Assembly: GCA_050015815.1 (NCBI GenBank)
Contig: JBEKAR010000066.1
Coordinates: 1 to 9,331 of the forward strand
Length of the DNA stretch: 9,331 nucleotides
Source of the DNA: JAJRAL01 sp050015815
GTDB lineage: Archaea; Thermoplasmatota; Thermoplasmata; Methanomassiliicoccales; UBA472
Reading direction: 5' to 3'
Shown here: in pieces, positions 1 through 6,111 of the stretch
Layout: every line of letters starts with the position of its first letter
Position numbering within the stretch: position 1 is the stretch's first letter
Notes under the pieces: model-generated
What the model was told of the DNA's origin: nothing
Databases searched by the model: none
The model's input: the letters and a program-made list of their open reading frames with translations, nothing else
Made by a program: the position numbers and the translations under genes

Positions 1-601
1 TGAAAAAGCCGTAGAGCGTGGACTTGAGGCGGTGGTACACCACGGCCTTCGGGTTGTAGGTCAGCTTGTATCCCTTCTCGACGGCCCTTAGGTTCAGGTC
101 GATGTCCTCCGCGGTGATGAACCAGTCATCGAACCCTCCGATGTCGTCAAGCACCCTCTCGCGGAAGGCGAGGTTGCAGCTCGGATATGACAGGTCAAAG
201 CCGTGGTAGTCCAACTCCACCCGGTCGAGCTCCTCCCAGGAACGGAGGCCCATGTTGATGGTCTTTCCCGCTACGACATCCGCGCCGGAGTCCATTGAGT
301 TCCGTATCTCATGGAGCCAGAACGGATTGGCGATGCAGTCACCATCGATGAATGCGATCCCGTCTCCAGTGGCGGCCTTGATGCCGAAGTTGCGGCTCTT
401 ACCTCTCTTGCCGGAGCAGATCAGCAATCTCACGTCTTCGTTCCTTCTGGCGTATTCCTCGACGATTTCTCTCGTCCTGTCGATGGATCCCGCGTCGACG
501 ACGATAATCTCAAGCGGACCTTCTTGTGTGATCAAGCTGTCGAGCAGGTCAGCGATGTTGCGCTCTTCATTGAAAAGAGTGAGTACCACGCTGAACTTCA
601 T
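1..601 (-). CDS. Family 2 glycosyltransferase (GT-A fold), 3' end beyond the window
   Basis: Only the first 200 residues lie in the window; the gene continues past the left edge. It opens with a GT2 nucleotide-binding strand (MKFSVVLTLFNEERN), followed by VVDAGSIDRT at about residues 34-43. A FIDGD metal-binding DxD motif lies at 84-88 and an AEDIDLNLR segment at 164-172, where the catalytic base of inverting GT-A enzymes sits. It probably transfers a nucleotide-activated sugar to a lipid-linked or protein glycan at the cytoplasmic membrane face; donor and acceptor cannot be read from sequence. The ATG at 601 is the only usable start, because the frame upstream has no ATG, GTG or TTG back to an in-frame stop. 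That ATG has no Shine-Dalgarno of its own. It overlaps the TGA of a 20-codon mini-ORF (ATGA, 598-601), suggesting translational coupling. It is the last gene visible in the minus-strand glycan cluster. Confidence 0.88.
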   Translation of the reverse strand, partial: MKFSVVLTLFNEERNIADLLDSLITQEGPLEIIVVDAGSIDRTREIVEEYARRNEDVRLLICSGKRGKSRNFGIKAATGDGIAFIDGDCIANPFWLHEIRNSMDSGADVVAGKTINMGLRSWEELDRVELDYHGFDLSYPSCNLAFRERVLDDIGGFDDWFITAEDIDLNLRAVEKGYKLTYNPKAVVYHRLKSTLYGFF

Positions 602-660
602 CCAGGTTCTAATGGCAGAGGTTGTAGATACCGTTTTTGTGCCATAGCGTTCTCCTTCAT
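598..660 (-). CDS. Possible 20-codon leader ORF coupled to the downstream glycosyltransferase
   Basis: A 20-codon frame starts at the ATG at 660 and ends in a TGA that shares four bases (598-601) with the ATG of the next glycosyltransferase. AAGGAG at 666-671 sits 5 nt before this ATG. A second AAGGAG (652-657) sits 6 nt before an in-frame ATG at 645, so two good ribosome binding sites point into the same short frame. The peptide begins MKENAMAQKR and ends PLPLEPG; I recognise no family. The likeliest role is to load ribosomes that then reinitiate on the glycosyltransferase, which lacks its own binding site. The alternative is that a one-base indel, real or from assembly, separated this start from the longer gene. 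Confidence 0.35.
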   Translation of the reverse strand: MKENAMAQKRYLQPLPLEPG

Positions 661-682
661 TGGGGCTCCTTGTGTCACTCGC

Positions 683-1738
683 TCACGCCCCTTTGCCAGT
701 GATGCGCCGTTCGATGATCCGGGCTAGAGCTCGTTTCCTTGCCTCGCAGGAGAACTTGCTCTCAACTCGCGCTCTCGCTCTCGGCCCGGTCGTGTCGTCC
801 GATAGCGCCTTCGCGGTTGCTTCGGCCGCCGCGTCAAGGTCGCCATAATGCACGATGTATCCGCAATCTCCCACGACCTCGGGGAGTCCTCCGCGGTCTG
901 AGACAACTGGAACGCACTCCCTCGCCATCGATTCGGCGACGGCCATGCCAAAGCTCTCGTCGTACGAAAGCTGGACGCAAACCTTCGCCTCTCTGAAGAG
1001 TTCGAAAAGTTCGGGCTGAGGAAGCCTTCCCCTAAATTCGACCAGTGAGTCCCTGAGATGCTTTTCGGCAGCGAATCGCTCGTCGACGTATCCCACCGCC
1101 ACGAACTTCGCCTGAGGAACCTTGTCGGCGATCTTGACAAAGGAATCCACACCTTTGAGAACGAAGGTGCGATCGGTCACGTTGGCGACCGTGACTACGA
1201 TCCCTCCAGTCTTTGTCGGTCTTTCATCACCCAGGCCGGGCACTCCAAGATAGACCACAGAGATGCGCGCCTCATCCGCCTTCGCGTTGGCGATCAGCTC
1301 GGTCTTGGTATGCTCCGACACGGCGAGGATTTCATCGCAGTGACGGAAGACGAACGAGGGGACCCTCTTGAACCAGGGTCTGTTGAACGAACCGTATCCG
1401 ATTGCAGGCTCTTTGGCTGCATCATAGCCAGCTGCGATCGTGATGCAAGGTTTGCCTAGCGCCTTTGCCGCGATCACCGCGAACAATGAGTGCCAATCTG
1501 CGAACCAGCAAATGCACAGATCCGATTGCATCATCCCAATAGTCATTCTGAGCGGGAGGAGCACGAAAGACAACGGGTTCTTGTGACTGTAGACCACCTG
1601 TCTGACTTCATAGGATTCGGACAAGAGCTTCACATCATTCCGCACAAAGGCTGTCAAGCCGATGCTAGCGATGAGTAGTCGAGCCTTTCGCTTGCCCGAT
1701 TGACGAAGTTTCCGGTCCGAAGGGTCCACCAGGACCAA
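683..1738 (-). CDS. Family 4 glycosyltransferase (GT-B fold)
   Basis: A retaining GT-B glycosyltransferase of 351 residues, a normal length for GT4. The N-terminal Rossmann domain starts near residue 20 (ARLLIASIGLTAFVRND). The C-terminal donor domain runs from about 178 and carries VLKG at 193-196, where the donor-phosphate-binding lysine is expected. The EX7E element ESFGMAVAE lies at 261-269, followed by PVVSDRGGLPEVV and a GYIVHYGD segment. It is cytoplasmic, probably membrane-peripheral, acting in glycan assembly with its neighbours. The start is uncertain. The longest frame begins at TTG 1738, with a GTG three codons later (1729); neither has a Shine-Dalgarno, and no ATG exists upstream in frame. 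A TATTATCC stretch at 1753-1760 lies about 25 nt upstream, so a leaderless internal promoter is possible. It is separated from the preceding GT2 gene by about 105 bp, unlike the overlapping genes upstream. Confidence 0.9.
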   Translation of the reverse strand: MVLVDPSDRKLRQSGKRKARLLIASIGLTAFVRNDVKLLSESYEVRQVVYSHKNPLSFVLLPLRMTIGMMQSDLCICWFADWHSLFAVIAAKALGKPCITIAAGYDAAKEPAIGYGSFNRPWFKRVPSFVFRHCDEILAVSEHTKTELIANAKADEARISVVYLGVPGLGDERPTKTGGIVVTVANVTDRTFVLKGVDSFVKIADKVPQAKFVAVGYVDERFAAEKHLRDSLVEFRGRLPQPELFELFREAKVCVQLSYDESFGMAVAESMARECVPVVSDRGGLPEVVGDCGYIVHYGDLDAAAEATAKALSDDTTGPRARARVESKFSCEARKRALARIIERRITGKGA

Positions 1739-1843
1739 AAAGGCGTATTCGCGGATAATAGGTATGGCGGACGAGGCTTTGACGATCGCAGCGGAACAAC
1801 CGGTTTTTTCGCTCCAATTGTTTAGTTACAGCCTCAGCCGAGT
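1739..1843 (-). promoter_or_regulatory. Intergenic spacer with possible weak internal promoter
   Basis: This is the only sizeable gap within the minus-strand cluster. It is more A/T-rich than its flanks and holds the palindrome AACCGGTT (1798-1805) beside an A6 run on the minus strand. A TATTATCC segment (1760 down to 1753) is placed so that initiation about 25-28 nt downstream would fall at the TTG (1738) or GTG (1729) start of the next gene. The TATA match is poor, so this is weak evidence. I see no convincing terminator. Confidence 0.2.
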
Positions 1844-2812
1844 TCAAGCCATTTTTCGCTTGATCATCATTCTGCCGTTCCTCACAAGTGAGCAGAGGTT
1901 TGCCACGGTAGGTATGAGGAGTCGTGCTGCCGTCAAGAAACCAAGATCACCGCGATCGGATACGTTGCATCTCGCTAGGGCCATCACGGAATCGTAGGCC
2001 TTCTTCCTTCGTGGATCGAATCTGAGCGCATAAGCGAGCCTGGGAAGGTTCAAGCGGAATCTCTCTCCGCCTTCCTTGTAGTATGCGAGGGCGTTCCAAT
2101 AGAGGTCATCCACTTCAACTGCCATCTCATTCCTCCATTTGTGCGTGCCCTGGCCCTTGTGGACCCTCGACCTGAGGAGCGGCTCCTGCATCCCGACGAA
2201 GTCGTGGGTCCTGTTGAGCCTGAACCACATGTCATAGTCCTGAGTCGTCCGCAGCCTGGTGTCGAATTCTCCTGCCGTGTCGAAGGCACGCTTCGGTATC
2301 AAGGTCGTGCAGCCGTTCACTCCGAATGGTGGATGGTCGAATAGACCCCGCACAACCATACTGCCGAGCAATGCCTGGTAGAACCCACGCGGATCGACCT
2401 CGGGGTTCCTGACCTCCGAATAGGTCTTCGAGTTCTCGTCCATTATCTCGACGTCCGAGTAGAGGATCGTGTTCTTGGACGGAAGGGACTGGATGAGGTC
2501 CACCTGCTTCTCCAGTTTCGTCTCCTTGAAGGCGTCGTCGTGGCTCAGCCAGGCGATGTACTCGCCTGATGCCTTCTGTATTCCATGGTTGAGAGCGCTC
2601 GCCACGCCACCGTTCTCCTTGCGTATGTATCGTAGGCGGTCTCCGCGGCCCTTCGCCACCTTCTCGGTCGCGCCGTCGTCCGTCGACCCATCATCGATGA
2701 CGATTATCTCGACGTTCGAATACGTCTGCGCTATTGCGCTGTCGATCGCCTCACCGAGATAGTCCGCCCCGTTGAAGACCGGGATCACGACCGTAACCAG
2801 TGGTGCGCTCAT
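1844..2812 (-). CDS. Family 2 glycosyltransferase (GT-A fold)
   Basis: An inverting GT2-type transferase of 322 residues. Beginning at MSAPLVTVVIPVFNG, it has the nucleotide-binding IDDGSTDD at about 39-46, a LSHDD metal-binding motif at 89-93 in place of the more common DxD, and TTQDYDMWFRL at about 189-199, containing the likely catalytic acidic residues. The C-terminal segment (about 294-322) is hydrophobic and basic, ending MMIKRKMA; it could hold the enzyme against the membrane where the lipid-linked acceptor lies. The donor is unknown, but its position directly after three sugar-nucleotide genes makes it a good candidate to transfer the deoxy-aminosugar they produce. The ATG at 2812 begins one base after the upstream epimerase stop. 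An in-frame GTG at 2821 would give an 8-bp overlap and three extra residues. Neither has a clear Shine-Dalgarno, so coupling to the epimerase is likely. Confidence 0.9.
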   Translation of the reverse strand: MSAPLVTVVIPVFNGADYLGEAIDSAIAQTYSNVEIIVIDDGSTDDGATEKVAKGRGDRLRYIRKENGGVASALNHGIQKASGEYIAWLSHDDAFKETKLEKQVDLIQSLPSKNTILYSDVEIMDENSKTYSEVRNPEVDPRGFYQALLGSMVVRGLFDHPPFGVNGCTTLIPKRAFDTAGEFDTRLRTTQDYDMWFRLNRTHDFVGMQEPLLRSRVHKGQGTHKWRNEMAVEVDDLYWNALAYYKEGGERFRLNLPRLAYALRFDPRRKKAYDSVMALARCNVSDRGDLGFLTAARLLIPTVANLCSLVRNGRMMIKRKMA

Positions 2813-2813
2813 T

Positions 2814-3887
2814 TCATTCACGGTGGCTGACGATTACCCTCAATGCGGTCTGGCTGACGTTGTCGCGGCGATATTCCGCAGGGAGCTCCCAGCGGTGAGG
2901 TTCGCCAACTGCCACGCGGACGCACCGGAGGATGCTCTCTGGATCCGATCCGGACAGCATGTTCGATCCGCTTTCTATCGTCTCCGGCCTCTCCGTGACG
3001 TCCCGGAGGGTCACGTTCGGCACACCGAAAATGCAGCACTCCTCCTGCACCGTCCCTGAATCGGTGAGCACGACAGCCGCGTTCTTCTCCAAGTGGACGA
3101 AGTCGAACAGCCCCAAAGGTTCGGTCGCCACCACGCCCTTAGGAAGTCCTCGCGCCTTGAGCGCCTTCTTCGTTCTGGGATGGACGCTCCAGATCACCTT
3201 GAGCCTCAGCTCCGCGGAGACCTTGCCCAGGGCGCTGACGAACGACCCGAGCCTCTTCTGTTCGTCAACGGTCTCGGCGCGGTGCAACGTCGCCAGCAGA
3301 TAGCCTTGGCGCTTCACACCGAAGTCCTTCATCGCGCCGCTCGCGTCGATCTTAGCGGAATAGAAATCGAGCACTTCCTTGATCGGGTTGCCGATGACGT
3401 ACGTCCTCTCTGCCGGAATTCCCTCCCTGACCAGATTCGCTCGGCTCCTCTCGGTGTACGGCATGAGGACGTCGCTGCAATGGTCGATGACCCGTCGGTT
3501 CACCTCCTCCGGCACTCTGTCGTCGAAGCACCGGTTGCCCGCCTCCATATGATAGACCGGGATGCCCCTCCTCTTGGCCGCGAACGCCGAGAGGCCGCTG
3601 TTCGTGTCGCCCAGGATGAGGAGCTTATCCGGCCGCTCTTCCTCCATGATCCTGTCGCACTGCTCGATGATCTTGGACACCTGCGCCATGGCCGAGCTTG
3701 ACTTGGTATCCAGCTCATAATCCGGCGACCGCACCGCGAGCTCCTCGAAGAAGAGCGCGTTGAGCCGCCGGTCGAAGTTCTGGTTCGTGTTCACCAGGAC
3801 GTGCTCGGTCCGCTTGTCGAGAAGGGGAATCAGCCGGCTCAATCGGATTATCTCCGGCCGCGTGCCGAGGACCGTCATCACTTTCAT
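2814..3887 (-). CDS. wecB: Non-hydrolysing UDP-N-acetyl(deoxy)hexosamine 2-epimerase, WecB/FnlC/WbvD type
   Basis: A 357-residue cytoplasmic UDP-sugar C2-epimerase, full length for the family. Visible motifs are LGTRPEII (7-14), LGDTNSG (92-98), HMEAGNRCFDDRVPEEVNRR (113-132), LATLHRAE (198-205), the VHPRTKK loop (235-241), TDSGTVQEE (275-283) and RDVTERPETIESG (295-307). The RCFD-RVPEE-NRR block resembles the branch (CapG, FnlC, WbjD, WbvD) that epimerises 2-acetamido-2,6-dideoxy-L-hexoses, rather than the plain UDP-GlcNAc/ManNAc enzyme with HVEAGLR. The neighbouring dehydratase and reductase support that reading. It would act last, turning UDP-L-RhaNAc into UDP-L-QuiNAc, or the talo sugar into L-FucNAc if the reductase had the other stereochemistry. 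A role in making UDP-ManNAc cannot be excluded. Its ATG overlaps the stop of the dehydratase gene by 4 bp (ATGA). Confidence 0.93.
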   Translation of the reverse strand: MKVMTVLGTRPEIIRLSRLIPLLDKRTEHVLVNTNQNFDRRLNALFFEELAVRSPDYELDTKSSSAMAQVSKIIEQCDRIMEEERPDKLLILGDTNSGLSAFAAKRRGIPVYHMEAGNRCFDDRVPEEVNRRVIDHCSDVLMPYTERSRANLVREGIPAERTYVIGNPIKEVLDFYSAKIDASGAMKDFGVKRQGYLLATLHRAETVDEQKRLGSFVSALGKVSAELRLKVIWSVHPRTKKALKARGLPKGVVATEPLGLFDFVHLEKNAAVVLTDSGTVQEECCIFGVPNVTLRDVTERPETIESGSNMLSGSDPESILRCVRVAVGEPHRWELPAEYRRDNVSQTALRVIVSHRE

Positions 3888-4948
3888 CTTAACATCTCGC
3901 CCTCTTCGATGTTGCCGTTCTCGATCATCAGATGATTGCGCTTGAGGAGGCGCACGACCTCTGGGGCGCTCCTGACGCTGTCCGCCGAGGAATACTCCTT
4001 CGACAAGGCTGGCTTCCCTCTGATCTGTTCCCCGACCTCGGGCAGTATCGGCTTGATGGCGTAGTATTCGCCCTTGTCGATAGTGCGGTTGGCCTCCTCT
4101 TCGGAGACGAGGATCTCGTGGATCTTCTCTCCCGGGCGCACGCCCGTCACCACTTTCTTGATCTTCCTTCCGGCGATCAGCGCGTCGGCGATGTCGACGA
4201 CCTTGGCCGCTGGGACCTTCGGGATGTACGTCTCGCCCCTCGAGGCGCCCTTGATCGCAGCGAAGATGGTGTCAACGGCCTGGTTCAATGTCAGGAGGAA
4301 TCGGGTCATGTCCGTCGAGGTGATCGTCACCGGGCCGCCCGCCTTGATCTGTTCGTGGAAGAATGGTATTACGGAGCCCCGCGACGCGAGGACGTTGCCG
4401 TACCGCACGCATATCAAGCGAGTGTCGGCGCAATCCATGTTGGCCTGGATGAACACCCGCTCTTGGATCGCCTTGGTCATGCCCATGACGTTAACGGGCT
4501 TGCAGGCCTTGTCGGTGGAGATGCCGACCACGGTCTCGATAGGCAGATCGTGCTCTCGGATCGCCCTGACGATGTTCTCCGGTCCCCCGATGTTCGTCAT
4601 CACCGCTTCGTAGGGGAAGTACTCGCAGGTCGGGACCTGCTTGAGGGCGGCGGTGTTGAATACCACGTTCACACCCTTGAGAGCTTGTGCGATGCTGCTG
4701 AAGTTCCTGACGTCTCCGATGCGGAACGCGAGGAGCTCCTGGAAATTCTTATAGATAGTCTCGTCGGTCGCGGACTTCTTATTCTGATAGTCGAGCCGCA
4801 TCTCGTGTTGCTTCGCCTCATCTCTGGAGAAGACGACGATCTGCTTCGGCTTTCCCATCTCGCAAGTCAGAAGCCGCCTAATCAGAACTTTTCCAAGCGA
4901 TCCAGTTCCGCCGGTGACCAGTATTCTCTTTCCGTCTAGGTTCTTCAT
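3884..4948 (-). CDS. capE: UDP-GlcNAc 4,6-dehydratase/5-epimerase, CapE/FnlA/WbjB type
   Basis: A 354-residue extended short-chain dehydrogenase that would start deoxy-aminosugar synthesis by removing water from UDP-GlcNAc and inverting C5 to give an L-configured 4-keto-6-deoxy sugar. The NAD(P)-binding motif TGGTGSLG is at 12-19, NTAALKQVP at 98-106, the STDKA active-site segment at 144-148, and RYGNV at 182-186. The C-terminal part has GVRPGEKIHE (269-278). The position of the usual catalytic Tyr (YxxxK) holds Met: MGMTK at 155-159. This replacement is known from WbpM and CapE/WbjB-type dehydratases, so it supports the assignment and does not suggest a dead enzyme. No transmembrane domains are present, unlike the large WbpM-type proteins. 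No separate RmlC-type epimerase is visible, consistent with this enzyme doing the C5 inversion itself. Start and stop both overlap neighbours by 4 bp, so the three sugar genes are translationally coupled. Confidence 0.94.
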   Translation of the reverse strand: MKNLDGKRILVTGGTGSLGKVLIRRLLTCEMGKPKQIVVFSRDEAKQHEMRLDYQNKKSATDETIYKNFQELLAFRIGDVRNFSSIAQALKGVNVVFNTAALKQVPTCEYFPYEAVMTNIGGPENIVRAIREHDLPIETVVGISTDKACKPVNVMGMTKAIQERVFIQANMDCADTRLICVRYGNVLASRGSVIPFFHEQIKAGGPVTITSTDMTRFLLTLNQAVDTIFAAIKGASRGETYIPKVPAAKVVDIADALIAGRKIKKVVTGVRPGEKIHEILVSEEEANRTIDKGEYYAIKPILPEVGEQIRGKPALSKEYSSADSVRSAPEVVRLLKRNHLMIENGNIEEGEMLR

Positions 4949-5826
4949 CCAATCGCCTTCTTCATTGCATCATAACTAGACCAATCTTTCGCCATCGATG
5001 CGATCATGTCCTTCCAGGCCGGTGCAACATATCCCGTTTCCTTCTGGAACAGGCTCCCGTCAAGGCTTCTGTCGCAGAAGTATTCTGGATAGGGCTCGAC
5101 CTTGATGCCGAGTGCGAGCTCCTTTGCGATCAGGCTCAAAAGATCGAACTTCGAGATCGCCTCTGAGGCCACCTGGCGGACTCCCCTAAGTCCAGGACGT
5201 TCCAAGATGGTCCCCACGACGTTGGCCATCTCGTGGGTCGTTAGTCCTGTGAAGATCGCCTTTGTGAACCCCTTGACCTTCTTCCCCCTATTGGAAACGA
5301 GCCACTCCACAAGGCCATGGGAGGATTCCAACTCGCGACCGACGATTGAGGACCTGATGGTGAACCCCTCCTTCTCATCCAACTCTCCTAGCGATTTCGT
5401 TCGTCCGTAGAGGTCTTGGGCATCGTGAGGATCGGAAAGCCTGTAGTTCCCCTTCGTGCCCGAGAAGACGCAGTCGGTGCTGAAGTGAACAAGACGTATT
5501 CCATTTTCGGCACAGAGCTCCGCCACCAGATGAGGGAACAGCGAGTTGATGGTGATGCTGGGGACAGGTGACTTGGCAAGCTCGGACTGCTTGACGATCC
5601 CGATACAATTGACGGCGACGTCGGGCTCGAACCTGGAGAAGCAATTCGCCACCGACTGCATACCGGTGGCATCCACCCCTTCGAAGAGGAGGTCGCGTGG
5701 CAGGAAATTGTCAGGGATTCTTTCGTTGATCCTCCTGCACGTCCCTTTGACATCGTGCTTATGGGCCAACTGGAGCAACAGGCGGTGTCCCAACATTCCA
5801 TAGGCCCCCAGGACCACGACGCGCAT
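4945..5826 (-). CDS. RmlD-like sugar-nucleotide 4-keto reductase (WbvR-like)
   Basis: A 293-residue NAD(P)H-dependent SDR of the RmlD/RfbD superfamily. MRVVVLGAYGMLGHRL gives the N-terminal GxxGxxG motif (residues 7-13), HFSTDCVFSG lies at 114-123 and YGRTK (catalytic Tyr140, Lys144) at 140-144. There is no C-terminal cupin domain, so it is not CapF/WbjC. It would reduce the 4-keto group of the CapE-type product; single-domain reductases in this context (WbvR) give UDP-L-RhaNAc. I chose ATG 5826 because the dinucleotide-binding strand starts there and the length suits the family. The frame stays open for 54 more codons, with an ATG at 5928 and the frame opening at 5988; an N-terminal extension of 34 residues from 5928 is possible. 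No Shine-Dalgarno precedes 5826. Its stop overlaps the dehydratase start by 4 bp, and it is the first gene of the minus-strand operon. Confidence 0.88.
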   Translation of the reverse strand: MRVVVLGAYGMLGHRLLLQLAHKHDVKGTCRRINERIPDNFLPRDLLFEGVDATGMQSVANCFSRFEPDVAVNCIGIVKQSELAKSPVPSITINSLFPHLVAELCAENGIRLVHFSTDCVFSGTKGNYRLSDPHDAQDLYGRTKSLGELDEKEGFTIRSSIVGRELESSHGLVEWLVSNRGKKVKGFTKAIFTGLTTHEMANVVGTILERPGLRGVRQVASEAISKFDLLSLIAKELALGIKVEPYPEYFCDRSLDGSLFQKETGYVAPAWKDMIASMAKDWSSYDAMKKAIG

Positions 5827-5973
5827 GCGACTTGTAACGTGATAGCCGTTCTTAATCGTGCGCCAGACGGTCTCATCGCTCTGTCTGTAGAACGGGGCGG
5901 CATCTTCCCTTGCCGAGGCTGACGGCATGCTCACTTGGTAGGGAATCCACGGATTGTAGCTGACAAAGCAAAG

Positions 5974-5980
5974 CTTATAG
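5974..5980. promoter_or_regulatory. Candidate TATA box in the divergent region
   Basis: CTTATAG (plus) or CTATAAG (minus) is the best archaeal box A candidate between the divergent units. Read on the plus strand it follows AAAGCAAAG, acceptable as a BRE, and would place initiation about 25 nt downstream near 6000-6005. The match is imperfect and the orientation uncertain. Confidence 0.35.
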
Positions 5981-5996
5981 ATGCACATCGAGGTCT

Positions 5997-6037
5997 CGGA
6001 GGAGTCCTCAGCCTCCGCATCGCCAGCATAGCGGAGG
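5997..6037 (+). other. Three complementary blocks forming alternative hairpins
   Basis: CGGAGG (5997-6002), CCTCCG (6012-6017, extended to CCTCCGC at 6012-6018) and GCGGAGG (6031-6037) are mutually complementary. The middle block can pair with either flank: 6 bp with a 9-nt loop on the left, or 7 bp with a 12-nt loop on the right. The right-hand block also contains an SD-like GGAGG. If transcribed, this would be a switchable structure in the 5' leader of the GT-B gene. No function is demonstrated, and purine-rich repeats of this kind can occur by chance. Confidence 0.35.
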
Positions 6038-6111
6038 AGGGGAACTCACGGTGGCGTCCTGCAAGATGCCTTCGACCGAGAACTAAACACCATTGGAGAA
6101 CGGTGCAGGCC

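Larger units (their letters stand above)
5827..6111. promoter_or_regulatory. Divergent intergenic region between two glycan transcription units
   Basis: About 285 bp separate the reductase start (minus) from the GT-B gene start (plus). The clearest element is an A/T-rich AAAGCTTATAG at 5970-5980. On the plus strand, CTTATAG is preceded by a purine-rich, BRE-like stretch and would initiate near 6000-6005. On the minus strand, CTATAAG could initiate near 5948, ahead of the possible upstream ATG at 5928. Between 5997 and 6037 three mutually complementary blocks form alternative hairpins. GGAGGAGGGG at 6032-6041 followed by GTG 6051 opens a 12-codon frame (stop 6084-6086) that I do not call as a gene. 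Nothing else gene-like is seen. Confidence 0.45.

Noticed and set aside
1665..1847. 60-codon minus-strand frame from TTG 1847 next to the end of the GT2 gene
   Set aside because: It has a TTG start, no family signature, and overlaps the GT4 N-terminus in another frame. I considered it as a frameshifted N-terminus of the GT4, but the GT4 already begins with a proper first Rossmann strand near residue 20.
3093..3701. 202-codon plus-strand frame opposite the 2-epimerase
   Set aside because: The minus strand carries every 2-epimerase motif in order, so the opposite frame is a shadow.
3932..4939. 335-codon plus-strand frame opposite the dehydratase gene
   Set aside because: It lies antisense over a clear SDR enzyme, has no recognisable domain and a skewed Arg/Asp/Leu/Val composition typical of the complement of a G/C-rich gene.
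6051..6086. 12-codon GTG frame preceded by GGAGGAGGGG
   Set aside because: The spacing is long, the start is GTG, and the frame is too short to separate from chance; it is mentioned only as part of the leader.
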